Of a stretch of 64,000 nt of DNA, positions 8,922 to 18,130 are shown in pieces (position 1 is the stretch's first letter; each line of letters begins with the position of its first letter). The notes beneath the pieces are model-generated. The model had not been told where the DNA came from and did no database searches. It saw nothing but the letters and a program-made list of their open reading frames with translations. Source of the stretch: Borborobacter arsenicus (lineage in GTDB: Bacteria > Pseudomonadota > Alphaproteobacteria > Rhizobiales > Rhizobiaceae); contig NZ_RKST01000021.1 in NCBI RefSeq assembly GCF_003934165.1, positions 1-64,000 of the forward strand, given 5' to 3'. Both the position numbers and the translations under genes were made by a program.

Positions 8922-9680
8922 TTATTCCGTAGTCTCGCTCTCCAGCGCCAGCAGCACGTCGGCTGCGGTGCCGGCCAGCAGGTCGACATGCTGGCGCATC
9001 AGGCTGTGGGCGGTATCCTCGTCGCCGGCGACGATCGCATCGGCGATCCGGCCGTGCTCGATAACCGATTTCTGCATCCGCCGCGGCTGCGTGGTGATAT
9101 GGCGGCGATAGGCATTGAGGCGGTTGCGCAGCTTGCGGCTTTCTTCCTGCAGGAATTCGTTGCGCGAGCCGTGGAAGATCGCCTCGTGGAACATGTTGTT
9201 GGCGGCGTAGAACCCGTCATGGTCCTCCTTGTCCGCCCGCACCCTGCATTCCTCGTTCCAGTTGCGCATTTCGGCGATCTCGGCCGTCGTCATGCGCCGC
9301 GCCGAAAGCCGGGCCGAAAGCCCTTCATACTCCGCCATCACCTGGAACATCTCGATGAGTTCGGCGGTGGTCAGGCGCTTCACCGTCGCGCCCTGGTTCT
9401 TGCGGATGTCGATCAGCCCGCTCGATGCAAGGTGGCGCAGGGCCTCGCGCACGGGGGTGCGCGAAACCTCGAAGCGTCGGGCCAGCGATTGCTCGTCGAG
9501 CCGGTCACCCGGCTTCAGGACACTGTTGAGGATGTCGTCCTCGAGAAGCCTGATCAGGCCGTCGGCCGACAGCCTGGTCTCTCTTTCGCTTTCTATGACT
9601 TCGCTCACCGCTGTCTCCCGGATCTGCCGCATCCTGATGTTAGATGCATCCTTGTCAGATTTGATGCAAGCGTCGTTCAT
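8922..9680 (-). CDS. GntR-family transcriptional regulator with FCD domain
   Basis: About 252 residues: an N-terminal winged helix ([20 protein letters not shown] contains the recognition helix) and an all-helical FCD ligand domain in the C-terminal two thirds, which usually binds a metal and a carboxylate. I chose the ATG at 9680 because CGGGGA lies 5 bases upstream and it follows the cupin stop by 17 bases; the frame is open to 9725. Encoded inside the catabolic operon, it probably controls both divergent promoters through the shared sites at 3445-3475 and 12554-12583. FadR-subfamily members are mostly repressors released by a pathway acid. Confidence 0.9.
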   Translation of the reverse strand: MNDACIKSDKDASNIRMRQIRETAVSEVIESERETRLSADGLIRLLEDDILNSVLKPGDRLDEQSLARRFEVSRTPVREALRHLASSGLIDIRKNQGATVKRLTTAELIEMFQVMAEYEGLSARLSARRMTTAEIAEMRNWNEECRVRADKEDHDGFYAANNMFHEAIFHGSRNEFLQEESRKLRNRLNAYRRHITTQPRRMQKSVIEHGRIADAIVAGDEDTAHSLMRQHVDLLAGTAADVLLALESETTE

Positions 9681-9697
9681 ACAGTCCCCGTCGGCAA

Positions 9698-10030
9698 TTA
9701 CTGCTTGACGGTGATCACCATGCACATGCTCTGGTCCTTGCCCTCATTGATCGTGTAGTGGGGGTCGCCCGGCTCGAACAGCACCGACTCGCCCTTTGTC
9801 AGGGTGAAGCGTTCCTTGCCGGTATCGAAGGTCATCTGGCCCTCCAGGACATAGAACACCTGCGACCAGTCGTCATGGTGGTGCAGTTCGCCGCCGCCGC
9901 CCACCGGCGCCTTGGAAACCTGCACGCAGAAATTGCTGCCGGCGAAAGGCACGATGTCGAGCACGTTCAGACCGCCGAAATGGTTGGGCGGGGTGACGCC
10001 GGTGGCATTGCCATTCTTCCAGATGTTCAT
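9698..10030 (-). CDS. Small single-domain cupin protein
   Basis: A 110-residue protein with cupin motif 1 (GGGELHHHDDWSQVFYVLEG, about residues 45-64, with metal-binding histidines) and motif 2 (EPGDPHYTINEG near residue 92). It is a one-barrel metal-binding protein that could be an isomerase, a dioxygenase or a sugar/acid-binding accessory. It lies between the TPP-enzyme and regulator genes, in an operon with short gaps. The exact reaction cannot be read from sequence. Confidence 0.82.
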   Translation of the reverse strand: MNIWKNGNATGVTPPNHFGGLNVLDIVPFAGSNFCVQVSKAPVGGGGELHHHDDWSQVFYVLEGQMTFDTGKERFTLTKGESVLFEPGDPHYTINEGKDQSMCMVITVKQ

Positions 10031-10054
10031 GTCGTTTCCTCGATTTCTTTCCGG

Positions 10055-11710
10055 TTAGGAGATGTAGGCCATGTAAGGGCTGATGACGCTGCGCACCGGC
10101 ACCTGGATGATGGCCGGCTTGCCGCTGGCGATGGCGTCGGCCAGCGCCTTCTTGATTTCTTCGGCATCGCGGGCGAAATAACCGCGCCCGCCCAGCCCTT
10201 CCGCCACCTTGGTCCAGTCGCGGCGCGGCAGCTTCATCTCATAGGTCTCGCCGAATATCTGCTCCTGCGGCAGGGCGATGGCACCCCACATCTCGTCGTC
10301 GAGCACCATGATGATGAAGGCGCGGCCGTAACGCTCGGCCGTATCGAGTTCGGCGACATGGAAGCCCACACCGCCGTCGCCGACGAACACCACCACCGGC
10401 GCATTTGGGTCGGCAAAGCTGGCGCCGGCGCCGTAAGGCACCTCGGCGCCGAGCGCACCCGACTGGCCGGCGCGCAGATAGCGGCCGGGCGCGGAAATGC
10501 GCAGGCGCGCATCCGCCCAGAAGTCGATATTGCCATGCGAGGTCACATAGATGGTGTTGTCCGGGGCAGCCTCGCTCACCGCATCGACCGCGGCGATCGG
10601 ATGGAGGCCGGCGGCATCGCCCTCGCCGAGCTGCGCGGCGCGCTCCTTGTTCCACGCTTCGATCAGGCCGTTGCTCCAGCCCTTGTCGGTATTGAGTTCC
10701 GGCAGGTCGGCAAGGATCTCGACGAAGGCCGAAGGCGTTGCCGTAATGGCGATGTCCGAACGCTTGTTGCGATGCAGCAGCTCCTGGTCCGAGCAGACCT
10801 GGATGATGCGCGCGCCGGCACCGACGGTGTCGCCGAATTCGAGGTCGAATTCGAAGTGATGGCCAAGCAGCATGATGCAGTCGGCTTCAGCCATCGCCCG
10901 CCGCAGCGTGGCGTTGCACGGCGCATAGGCCGGGCCCATCCAACGCGGATGACGCTCATCGACGATGCCGCGCGCTAGCCGCATCGTGGCGAAGGCCAGA
11001 TCATGCTTCTCGATCGCCTCGACCAGACGCTCGGACCGATTGAAGAACAGCTCGTCACCGAGGATCAGCAGCGGCTTCTTCGCGCCCGACAGCAGCTTGC
11101 GGGCTTCGTCCGCCTGCGCTGCCAACACGCCGGCAGCACCCGGCAGCGGCGGGCAGGTTCCGGTCGCCTCTGCCTTAAGCGGCATCGACAATATGTCCGT
11201 CGGCACTTCGAGGAATACCGGTCCGGGGCGCCCGGCCCACATCTTGCGCCAGGCCATGTCGAGATACTCCTGCAACCGGTTCGGATCGGTGCAGCGCGCC
11301 GCCCATTTGGTCACGTTCTTCATGATCGGCAGCACGTCATAGGCCATGCCGGCACCACGGTCGGCCGACTTGGTGCCGGCCTGCGCGCCGACGATGAGGA
11401 TGGGCGTTCCGGCGAGCATCGAGACCAGGCCGGGGGTCACCGCATTGGTGACGCCCGGCCCCAGCGTGACAACCGCTGCGCCGGCCTTACCGGTCACGCG
11501 CGACTGCGCCTCGGCCATGAAGCAGGCCGCCGCCTCATGGCGGGCATGGATCAGCGGCAGGCCCTGGAGGGCACAGGCGCGGTAGATCGAATTGATGGGG
11601 CCGCCCGAGACCGAAAATACGTTCTCGACGCCGGCACTCTTCAGCCAGGCAACGATGGCGCCGCCGCCATCCATGCCTTCGTTCTTCATGGGCTTGTTAT
11701 CAGTATGCAC
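10055..11710 (-). CDS. Thiamine-diphosphate-dependent enzyme (acetolactate synthase/benzoylformate decarboxylase superfamily)
   Basis: About 551 residues with the three-domain ThDP layout: an N-terminal pyrimidine domain with the cofactor-activating glutamate in ARHEAAACFM (E59 of the chosen start), a central domain, and a C-terminal pyrophosphate domain with VGDGGVGF near residue 435. The usual NN ending of the ThDP metal motif is replaced by LDDEMWG. I chose a GTG at 11710, since GGAGGAAAG lies just upstream and it overlaps the SDR stop by 11 bases; the frame is open to an ATG at 11725. It probably decarboxylates or carboligates a 2-keto acid intermediate. It is not a confirmed acetolactate synthase, since no regulatory subunit is present. 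Confidence 0.85.
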   Translation of the reverse strand: MHTDNKPMKNEGMDGGGAIVAWLKSAGVENVFSVSGGPINSIYRACALQGLPLIHARHEAAACFMAEAQSRVTGKAGAAVVTLGPGVTNAVTPGLVSMLAGTPILIVGAQAGTKSADRGAGMAYDVLPIMKNVTKWAARCTDPNRLQEYLDMAWRKMWAGRPGPVFLEVPTDILSMPLKAEATGTCPPLPGAAGVLAAQADEARKLLSGAKKPLLILGDELFFNRSERLVEAIEKHDLAFATMRLARGIVDERHPRWMGPAYAPCNATLRRAMAEADCIMLLGHHFEFDLEFGDTVGAGARIIQVCSDQELLHRNKRSDIAITATPSAFVEILADLPELNTDKGWSNGLIEAWNKERAAQLGEGDAAGLHPIAAVDAVSEAAPDNTIYVTSHGNIDFWADARLRISAPGRYLRAGQSGALGAEVPYGAGASFADPNAPVVVFVGDGGVGFHVAELDTAERYGRAFIIMVLDDEMWGAIALPQEQIFGETYEMKLPRRDWTKVAEGLGGRGYFARDAEEIKKALADAIASGKPAIIQVPVRSVISPYMAYIS

Positions 11711-12488
11711 GAGACTTTCCTCCATCGAGTGCGATGGCTGTGCCGGTTATGAAACCGGCCCGCTCGGATGCGAGCATGGCGACCATCGCGCCGAAATCAT
11801 CTGGGTTGCCGAACTTTCCAGCAGGCACTTCCTCAAGCCACAGCTTCTCGGCCGCGGCCCGGTCGAGGCCTTCGATTTCCATGCTGGATTTGACAAGATA
11901 TTCCATGCGGTCGGTCGCGAACGGACCGGGGCACAGGCAGTTGACCATGATGCCCTCATGGGCGAATTCGATGGAAAGCGACTTCGCCAGGCCGACCACG
12001 GCAAGGCGAACCGAATCCGACAGCACCATATTGGGCTGAACCACCTTCACGCCGACGGTGGTGACGAAGATGATGCGCCCCCACTTGCCTGCCTGCATAT
12101 GCGGCAGCACGGCATGCGAGAGATCGACCAGCGGCAGCAGGCTTTCATTGAGCGCCCGCTCCCACCCCTCGCGCGAAACGCTGAGGAAAGGCCCCGCCTC
12201 CGGGCCGCCCGTATTGCCGACGAAAATGTCGAGGCCACCGAACTTGGCCACCACCTCGTCCACCGCTGGCTTCAGCGTCGCGCGGTCGGTGAGGTCCATC
12301 TGCACGGCGATGGCATCGGCGGCGCCGGCCTGCTTCAACTCGGCCAGGAGGTCCTGCATCGCAGCCTTGTTGCGACCGGCAACCGCCACCCGGGCGCCTT
12401 CGGCGGCAAGCGCAAGGGCAGATGCCCTCCCCAAGCCGCGCGACGCCGCCGTCACCAGTGCGCGCCTACCCTTCAAACCAAGTTCCAT
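11700..12488 (-). CDS. SDR-family oxidoreductase with atypical catalytic centre
   Basis: A 262-residue Rossmann protein. TAASRGLGRA near residues 14-23 binds the nucleotide, VGNTGGPE is the NAG-like motif, and CPGPFATDR is the PG motif. The usual YxxxK is replaced: the segment after VVQPN reads SDSVRLAVVGLAKSL, keeping the lysine but lacking the tyrosine. This is known in a divergent SDR branch. I chose the ATG at 12488 (MELGLKG, GGGGAG upstream) although the frame is open to 12530. It is the first gene of the five-gene minus-strand operon, driven from the promoter with the second predicted GntR operator. Confidence 0.88.
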   Translation of the reverse strand: MELGLKGRRALVTAASRGLGRASALALAAEGARVAVAGRNKAAMQDLLAELKQAGAADAIAVQMDLTDRATLKPAVDEVVAKFGGLDIFVGNTGGPEAGPFLSVSREGWERALNESLLPLVDLSHAVLPHMQAGKWGRIIFVTTVGVKVVQPNMVLSDSVRLAVVGLAKSLSIEFAHEGIMVNCLCPGPFATDRMEYLVKSSMEIEGLDRAAAEKLWLEEVPAGKFGNPDDFGAMVAMLASERAGFITGTAIALDGGKSRAY

Positions 12489-12553
12489 CTGGCAAACACT
12501 CCCCATTCTGAGTTGGATTCTGGCTACCAACGTGTAAGCACATTGTCAATTTA

Positions 12554-12583
12554 TGTAGACAATCTTTTTTGATTTGCATACAA
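12554..12583. promoter_or_regulatory. Predicted two-part GntR operator, second copy
   Basis: TGTAGACAA (12554-12562), an N11 spacer, then TTGCATACAA (12574-12583). The downstream half is identical to the one at 3466-3475 and the spacing is exactly the same. The site lies 62 bases before the aldehyde dehydrogenase start codon and 66 bases before the SDR start, so it can control both. Confidence 0.62.
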
Positions 12584-12644
12584 CATTAGTCGGTAGTCAT
12601 TCCCCGGCATAGCGTCAGATGCCCCAATCACCGGAGACAAAGTC

Positions 12645-14102
12645 GTGAGCGAACGCGTCCTTATTCCCATCGTCGTCGGCAACAAGGTTTTGAGCGAGGG
12701 CTCGGACGGCGTCGGCCAGTCCATCGATCCCGCAACCGGGCAGGTCGTGGCCGAATTCGCCCGCGCGGGTGCCGCCGAGGTCGACATGGCGGTGGCCGCC
12801 GCGCGCGAGGCCTTCGACAATGGCCCGTGGCGGCGCATGCGCCCCTTTGAGCGCGGCCGCATCCTGCACCGCATTGGCGAATTGATGCTTCAGAAGCGTG
12901 ACGAGATCGCCCGCAAGGAAAGCATGGACAGCGGCAAGCCGCTGCGCGACTCCTATTGGGAAGTCGACTGCTCGGCGCGCTTCTTCGAATTCTACGGCGG
13001 CGCTTGCGACAAGCTGCACGGCGCATCCATCCCGCTCGGCCCCGACTGGTCGGACTGGACCGTCAAGGAGCCGATCGGCGTCAGCCTGCACATCATTCCG
13101 TGGAACTATCCGTTCCAGCTCATCGCCCGCGGCGTGGCGCCCGCCCTTGCCGCCGGTTGCGCCGTCATCATCAAGCCGTCGGCCGATACGCCCGTCACGG
13201 CTTACGAATTCGTCAAGATCTGCCAGGAGGCCGGCCTGCCTGATGGCCTGGTCAATCTCGTCAATGGCCGCGGTTCGGTCGCCGGCGATCTTCTGGCCAA
13301 GCACAAGGGCGTCGACCAGATCACCTTTACCGGCTCAGTGCCGACCGGCGAGCGCGTGCTGGTCGCCGCCGCCTCGCACGCCATCCCCTGCAACATGGAA
13401 CTCGGCGGCAAGTCGCCCCAGATCCTGTTTGCCGATGCCGACCTCGACAAGTCGCTGCCGATCATCGCCGGCGGCTTCCTCACCCATTGCGGCCAGGTCT
13501 GCAACGCAGGCACGCGCCTGTTCGTCGAGCGCTCGATCCATGACGATGTCGTGGACAGGCTGCATGCCCGCATCAAGGCGATGAACCTCGGCGCCGGCGT
13601 CGACGATCCCGACATGGGCCCGCTCATCGGCAAGGCGCAGAAGGCGGATGTCGAGCGCTATTTCGAGATCGCGCGCAAGGACGGCGAACTGCTGCTCGGC
13701 GCCGATGTGCCGACGTCGCCCGAACTCGCCAATGGCGCCTTCGTGCGCCCGGCCCTGGTGGTCGGCGCCAGCAACGACACCCAGATCGCCCGCGAGGAGA
13801 TCTTCGGCCCGGTCCTGACGGTGATCCCCTTCGACACCGCCGAGGAAGCTGTCGCCGGTGCCAATGACTCGCCCTTCGGCCTGGTCGCCGGCATCCACAC
13901 CTCCAACATCAACAAGGCGCTCGGCGTCGGCGAGAAGCTGCGCGTCGGCCAGGTCTGGATCAACTCCTTCGGCGTCGGTCTCGACGTGGAGTTCCCCTTC
14001 GGCGGCTACAAGCTGTCCGGCTTCGGCCGCGAAAAGGGCCTGGAGGCGCTCGGCGCCTATCAGCAGATCAAGAACATCGCCATCCACCATCCGCTGGGCT
14101 GA
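12645..14102 (+). CDS. NAD(P)-dependent aldehyde dehydrogenase
   Basis: A 485-residue member of the ALDH superfamily, which oxidises aldehydes to acids. Seen directly: PWNYPFQL near residue 148, the cofactor loop FTGSVPTGE near 228, the general-base glutamate in MELGGKSP near 250, the catalytic cysteine in HCGQVCNAG near 284, and EIFGPVL near 385. The start is a GTG with GGAG eight bases upstream. It is transcribed divergently from the SDR operon and followed by a strong terminator, so it forms a one-gene unit of the regulon. The specific aldehyde is unknown. Confidence 0.92.
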   Translation: MSERVLIPIVVGNKVLSEGSDGVGQSIDPATGQVVAEFARAGAAEVDMAVAAAREAFDNGPWRRMRPFERGRILHRIGELMLQKRDEIARKESMDSGKPLRDSYWEVDCSARFFEFYGGACDKLHGASIPLGPDWSDWTVKEPIGVSLHIIPWNYPFQLIARGVAPALAAGCAVIIKPSADTPVTAYEFVKICQEAGLPDGLVNLVNGRGSVAGDLLAKHKGVDQITFTGSVPTGERVLVAAASHAIPCNMELGGKSPQILFADADLDKSLPIIAGGFLTHCGQVCNAGTRLFVERSIHDDVVDRLHARIKAMNLGAGVDDPDMGPLIGKAQKADVERYFEIARKDGELLLGADVPTSPELANGAFVRPALVVGASNDTQIAREEIFGPVLTVIPFDTAEEAVAGANDSPFGLVAGIHTSNINKALGVGEKLRVGQVWINSFGVGLDVEFPFGGYKLSGFGREKGLEALGAYQQIKNIAIHHPLG

Positions 14103-14424
14103 ATGGCGCGATCCTGGACGCCAGCAGTGCATTCGGGATCATGATGCAGTGGAGATCGAGCTGGCGGCCGGAATACGGCCCGCCTGCTCTGACACTCCTT
14201 CCCCCCTGGGCCGGCGCTCTGACCTTATCGAGCGCCGGCCTTTTTGTTGCGGGCTAGCAAGCTCGGCGTCTTCTCTCCATGGCCATTCGGCCGTTTGGCA
14301 GACTGCGGTCAGGGCGGCGCGCCTCGTCAATACAAGTAGCGAGGGCACCAATGGCTGACGCTGCCGCCCGCATTCCAGCCAAGTGCGCGGCGTCTGGATC
14401 GGCGGCAGGCAGGTCTCTGCCGTC
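14103..14424. other. Gene-free spacer between the catabolic island and the metal transporter
   Basis: About 320 bases with no supported gene. Apart from the terminator at 14209-14245 I see only GC-rich sequence with short open frames that have no coding character. Confidence 0.6.
14209..14245 (+). terminator. Intrinsic terminator after aldehyde dehydrogenase
   Basis: GGCCGGCGCTC (14209-14219) and GAGCGCCGGCC (14230-14240) make a perfect 11-bp stem with a 10-base loop, followed by TTTTT. Confidence 0.92.
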
Positions 14425-15267
14425 TCAAGCAGCGCCTGAGGCACGCTCCGCCCGCGCGATCTTTGCCCGCGAATGGAAGAAGGCCGCCACGAAACCGATG
14501 CTCATCAAAAGCACGATGGTCGGCGCCGGCGCCGAATCGATGAAGAAGCTCAGATAGACGCCGAGCAACGAGGCCGTCACCGCAATCGCCACCGCCGCAA
14601 GCAGCATGCGCTCGAAACGGTTGGTGAGCAGGAAGGCGATGGCGCCGGGCGCAATCAGCATAGCGATGGCAATGATGATGCCGACCGCCTTCAGCGCGCC
14701 GACGATGGCCAGCGACAATATCGCCAGGAGCCCGTAATGCAGAAGGCGCACCGGCAGGCCGATCGCCTGCGCATGCTGCGGGTCGAAGGCGTGCAGCAGC
14801 AGGTCGCGCCGGAAAATGCCGATCGCGCCCGCCACGATTGCCGCGATGATGCCGCTCTGGGCAACATCGCCCCAGGTCAGGCCGAGCATGTCGCCGAACA
14901 ATATGTGGTCGAGATGCACGTCGGTCTCGATCTTGGTGTAGAGCACGATGCCGAGGCCAAACATGCCCGAAAACACGATGCCCATTACCGTGTCCTGCTT
15001 GATGCGGCTGTTTTCCTTCAGGAAGCCGGTAGCGAGCGCGCAGACCATGCCGGCCGCGAAGGCGCCGGTGGCGAGCGGCAGCCCGGCAATATAGGCCAGC
15101 ACCACGCCCGGCAGCACCGCATGGCTGATGGCGTCGCCCATCAGCGACCAGCCCTTCAGCACCAGGAAGCAGGAAAGCAGCGCCATCGGCACCGCCACCA
15201 GCACGGCGATGACGAAGGCTTGCTGCATGAACGGAAAGGTGAAGGGTAGGAGCAGGGTTTCGATCAC
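14425..15267 (-). CDS. sitD: Metal ABC transporter permease (SitD-like)
   Basis: A 280-residue integral membrane protein of the ABC-3 family (ZnuB/MntB/SitC-D), with about eight hydrophobic segments. LKGWSLMGDAISHAVLPGV near residue 36 is the conserved early segment. With the partner permease it forms the inner-membrane channel for a transition-metal ion. It overlaps the upstream permease gene by 4 bases (ATGA). Two different permeases after a binding protein and an ATPase is the sitABCD arrangement (Mn2+/Fe2+); ZnuABC systems normally have one permease. Metal specificity is inferred. Confidence 0.88.
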   Translation of the reverse strand: MIETLLLPFTFPFMQQAFVIAVLVAVPMALLSCFLVLKGWSLMGDAISHAVLPGVVLAYIAGLPLATGAFAAGMVCALATGFLKENSRIKQDTVMGIVFSGMFGLGIVLYTKIETDVHLDHILFGDMLGLTWGDVAQSGIIAAIVAGAIGIFRRDLLLHAFDPQHAQAIGLPVRLLHYGLLAILSLAIVGALKAVGIIIAIAMLIAPGAIAFLLTNRFERMLLAAVAIAVTASLLGVYLSFFIDSAPAPTIVLLMSIGFVAAFFHSRAKIARAERASGAA

Positions 15268-16124
15268 AGCCCTGCCTCCAGGGCTTCGCGCGCCCGGCGG
15301 CGCGAGGCCAACATGCCGTGCTTGGGCGCAAATACGAAGGCGGCTAGGAAGATCAGCGTCTGCAGCACCACGATGATGCCGCCGGTGGCGCCGTCGAGGA
15401 AATAGCTGCTATAGGCGCCGGTAAGGCTGGTCAGCGCGCCAATCGCCACGCTGATTGCAATCAGCCGCGGAAAGCGATCCGTCAAAAGATAGGCGGTGGC
15501 GCCCGGCGTCACCACCATGGCGATCACCAGGAAGGCGCCCACGGTCTGCAGCGCCGCAACCGTCGAGGCTGCCAGCAGCGTGAAGAACAGCACCTTCAGG
15601 CGGTCCGGATTGAGCCCGATCGAGCGGGCATGGTTCTCGTCGAAGAAGGCGACCATCAGATCCTTCCACTTGGCCAGCAATATCGCCAGCGACACGCCGC
15701 CGATGATGACAAGTTGCAGCGTGTCGCCCGGCGTGATGGCAAGGATATTGCCGAGCACGATGGTCTGGATGTTCACCGAGGCCGGCGACAGCGAGATCAT
15801 GAACAGGCCAAGCCCGAAGAAGGAGGTGAAGATCAGCCCGATGATGGCGTCTTCCTTCAGCCGCGTGCGCTGGTTGAGGAACAGCATCGCCCCCGCCGCC
15901 AGCCCGCCCGAAAGGAACGCACCCAGGGCGAAGGGCAGGCCCAGCATATAGGCGCCCGCCACGCCCGGCACGATGGAATGCGAGAGCGCGTCGCCTATCA
16001 GCGACCAGCCCTTCAGCATCAGATAGGCCGACAGGAAGGCGCAGACCCCGCCAACGAGGGCCGAAACCCACATGGCGTTGAGCATATAGCCATAGGCGAA
16101 GGGCTCGGTCAGCGTGGCGATCAT
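15264..16124 (-). CDS. sitC: Metal ABC transporter permease (SitC-like)
   Basis: 286 residues from the ATG at 16124 ([15 protein letters not shown]), homologous in layout to its neighbour: [19 protein letters not shown] near residue 37 and several long hydrophobic helices. The reading frame stays open far upstream to 17105, but that part lies inside the ATPase gene in another frame. The chosen start overlaps the ATPase stop by 4 bases. It is the partner permease of the SitABCD-like transporter. Confidence 0.9.
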   Translation of the reverse strand: MIATLTEPFAYGYMLNAMWVSALVGGVCAFLSAYLMLKGWSLIGDALSHSIVPGVAGAYMLGLPFALGAFLSGGLAAGAMLFLNQRTRLKEDAIIGLIFTSFFGLGLFMISLSPASVNIQTIVLGNILAITPGDTLQLVIIGGVSLAILLAKWKDLMVAFFDENHARSIGLNPDRLKVLFFTLLAASTVAALQTVGAFLVIAMVVTPGATAYLLTDRFPRLIAISVAIGALTSLTGAYSSYFLDGATGGIIVVLQTLIFLAAFVFAPKHGMLASRRRAREALEAGL

Positions 16125-17029
16125 TTCTTCGCCTTTCCGCCGCGCTTCGCCTCGTGCACCTCGTCGCCATTGCCATAGATGACGAAGGGATGCTCGTCGT
16201 CGCTGAGCACGGTGACGGTGCGCGGGTCGGCGTCGGCGTGAAGTTCCGCCCCGCCGAGCACGAACTGCCGCAAGACGCCGCCGAAGGCCTTTTCCAGATT
16301 GGCCTGGGTGAAGACCTCCTGCGTTGGTCCGGCGGCAAGCACTGTGCGGTTGATCAGCACCGCCCGGTCGCAAAAGCGCGGCACGCTGCCGAGATTGTGG
16401 GTGGAAACCAGCATCACCCGACCTTCTGCGCGCAGATCCTGCAGCAGCGCGATGATCGCTTCCTCGGTGCGCACATCTACACCGGTGAAGGGCTCGTCGA
16501 GCAGGATCATCTTGCCCTCCTGCGCCAGTGCGCGGGCCAAAAACACGCGCTTCTTCTGGCCGCCGGAAAGCTCGCCGATCTGGCGCTTGCGATAGTCTGT
16601 CATGCCGACCCGCTCCAGCGCCTCTTCCACGGCCTGGCGGTCGATGGCCCTGGTCATGCGCAGGAAATTCATGTGGCCGTAGCGGCCCATCATCACCACG
16701 TCCTCGACCAGAACCGGGAAATTCCAGTCGACATCCTCGCTTTGCGGCACATAGGCTACCGCATTGCGCTTCAATGCTTTCGCCGCCGGCTCGTTGAAAA
16801 TCTCGACCTTGCCCGCCGCCAGCGGCACGAAGCCCATGATCGACTTGAACAGGGTCGACTTGCCGCTGCCGTTGACCCCGACCAGCGCGGTGATGGTGCC
16901 GGTGGGGATGGCGAAGCTGGCATTGCGCAGCGCGGTGTGGCCGTTGCGATAGGCGACCGTGATGTTGTCGACGCGCAGGCCGCTGCCCTCGGCACCGTTC
17001 ACGGGGGCGTGCGGTACGGCGAGATTCAT
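16121..17029 (-). CDS. sitB: Metal ABC transporter ATP-binding protein (SitB-like)
   Basis: A 302-residue ABC ATPase: Walker [10 protein letters not shown] near residue 51, Q-loop [13 protein letters not shown] near 93, signature LSGGQKKR near 155, Walker [13 protein letters not shown] near 174, and the switch histidine in VSTHNLG. The [11 protein letters not shown]-loop is typical of manganese/zinc/iron chelate ABC-3 importers. It overlaps the binding-protein stop by 4 bases. Residues beyond about 245 form a polar tail ending GGKAKK, longer than usual. Confidence 0.93.
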   Translation of the reverse strand: MNLAVPHAPVNGAEGSGLRVDNITVAYRNGHTALRNASFAIPTGTITALVGVNGSGKSTLFKSIMGFVPLAAGKVEIFNEPAAKALKRNAVAYVPQSEDVDWNFPVLVEDVVMMGRYGHMNFLRMTRAIDRQAVEEALERVGMTDYRKRQIGELSGGQKKRVFLARALAQEGKMILLDEPFTGVDVRTEEAIIALLQDLRAEGRVMLVSTHNLGSVPRFCDRAVLINRTVLAAGPTQEVFTQANLEKAFGGVLRQFVLGGAELHADADPRTVTVLSDDEHPFVIYGNGDEVHEAKRGGKAKK

Positions 17030-17928
17030 TGGACCAACGCCTTGGTGATGGTCTCGGTGGTGACGCGCAAAAGGTCGAGATAGGTCGGCACCGGCCCTCC
17101 TGCATCGCTCAGCGAGTCGACATAGAGCACTCCGCCATATTTGGCGCCGGTCTCGCGCGCCACTTGCTCGGCCGGGGCTGCCGAAACCGTGCTTTCGGAA
17201 AACACCGCCGGAATATTATGTGCGTTCACCGCGTCGATCACCTTGCGCACCTGCTGCGGCGTACCCTGCTGGTCGGCGTTGATCGGCCACAGATAAAGCT
17301 CCTTGAGACCGAAATCGCGCGCCAGATAGGAGAATGCCCCCTCGCTCGTCACCAGCCAGCGCCGCTCCTCGGGAATGGTCGTGATCTCGGCGCGGATCGG
17401 CTCGATCGTCGCCTTGATCTTTTCCGAATAGGCGGCGGCGTTCCTGGCATAGACCTCGGCATTGTCCGGGTCCTGCGCGGCAAAGGCCTTGCGGATATTC
17501 TCGACATAGATCAGGGCTGCTTGCGGCGACATCCAGGCATGCGGGTTCGGCTTGCCGGTATAGGGACCTTCGGCGATCCCCATCGGCTCGACGCCCTCAG
17601 AGACGACGACGCCCGGCACCTCACTCAGATTAGCGAAGAATTTCTCGAACCACAGTTCCAGATTGAGCCCGTTCCACAAGATGAGGTCGGCCTTCTGCGC
17701 CTTGATCAGGTCGCCCGGCGTCGGCTGGTAGTTGTGGATCTCGGCATTGGGCTTGGTGATCGACTCCACCGTGGCGGCATCGCCGGCGACGTTGCGGGCG
17801 ATATCGGCGATCACCGTGAAGGTGGTGACGACATTGAGCTTGGCGTTATCGGCGGCACCGCTCTCGGCGGAACATGCGGCCAGCATCAGGGAAAACATCA
17901 GGGCAAGGAAAATTCGAAGGCGGGTCAC
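17026..17928 (-). CDS. sitA: Metal ABC transporter substrate-binding lipoprotein (SitA-like)
   Basis: A cluster A-I binding protein of about 300 residues. From the GTG at 17928 (AGGA five bases upstream) it begins with a short charged stretch, a hydrophobic core and the lipobox LAAC, so it is a predicted lipoprotein. Metal ligands are visible as [11 protein letters not shown] (His), PNPHAWMSP (His) and acidic residues near the C terminus (YVDSLSD). The frame is open to 18024, but that would run through the palindromic operator at 18008-18024, so the internal GTG is preferred. It is first in the operon. Confidence 0.9.
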   Translation of the reverse strand: MTRLRIFLALMFSLMLAACSAESGAADNAKLNVVTTFTVIADIARNVAGDAATVESITKPNAEIHNYQPTPGDLIKAQKADLILWNGLNLELWFEKFFANLSEVPGVVVSEGVEPMGIAEGPYTGKPNPHAWMSPQAALIYVENIRKAFAAQDPDNAEVYARNAAAYSEKIKATIEPIRAEITTIPEERRWLVTSEGAFSYLARDFGLKELYLWPINADQQGTPQQVRKVIDAVNAHNIPAVFSESTVSAAPAEQVARETGAKYGGVLYVDSLSDAGGPVPTYLDLLRVTTETITKALVQ

Positions 17929-18002
17929 GGGAATCCTGTCTGAAAACGAGTTGGATGGGTGCCATTCCGCCTCCAGATAAAGTGGCGCCTGCCGGTTGTC
18001 AA

Positions 18003-18024
18003 TGCAATTGCAAATCGTTTGCAA
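18003..18024. promoter_or_regulatory. Mur/Fur-type operator upstream of sitA
   Basis: TTGCAAA-TCG-TTTGCAA at 18008-18024 is a perfect 7-3-7 palindrome, overlapping TGCAATTGCA at 18003-18012. TGCAA-containing dyads of this kind are the known type of Mur (manganese-sensing Fur) boxes in rhizobia. It lies about 80 bases upstream of the sitA start, and a Fur-family gene lies next door. Confidence 0.7.
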
Positions 18025-18084
18025 AAAGAAAATGCCGGTAGCGGCGTTTCAGCCTGGGAGGAACCACCGCGCAGACGACAGCGT

Positions 18085-18130
18085 GATCTCCCCTCGAGGG
18101 GGAGATGTCCGGCAGGACAGAGGGGGGTGC
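18085..18130 (+). repeat. Palindromic intergenic repeat, family A, copy 1
   Basis: GATCTCCCC-TCGA-GGGGGAGAT followed by the tail GTCCGGCAGGACAGAGGGGG. The same hairpin-plus-tail occurs twice at 49755-49801 and 49867-49912. Confidence 0.85.

Noticed and set aside
15264-17105. A 613-codon frame that could be read as an ATPase-permease fusion
   Set aside because: The first half lies in the wrong frame of the ATPase gene and is Arg-rich without ABC motifs. The permease starts at 16124 with an ATGA overlap.
14425-17928. Zinc transporter ZnuABC
   Set aside because: Two permeases, QSEDVDW-type Q-loop and a TGCAA dyad with a CxxC-less Fur protein fit Sit/Mn better. Zinc is not excluded.
17929-18024. 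N-terminal extension of the sitA product
   Set aside because: It would start inside the palindromic operator and place the lipoprotein signal internally. The GTG at 17928 has a good ribosome-binding site.
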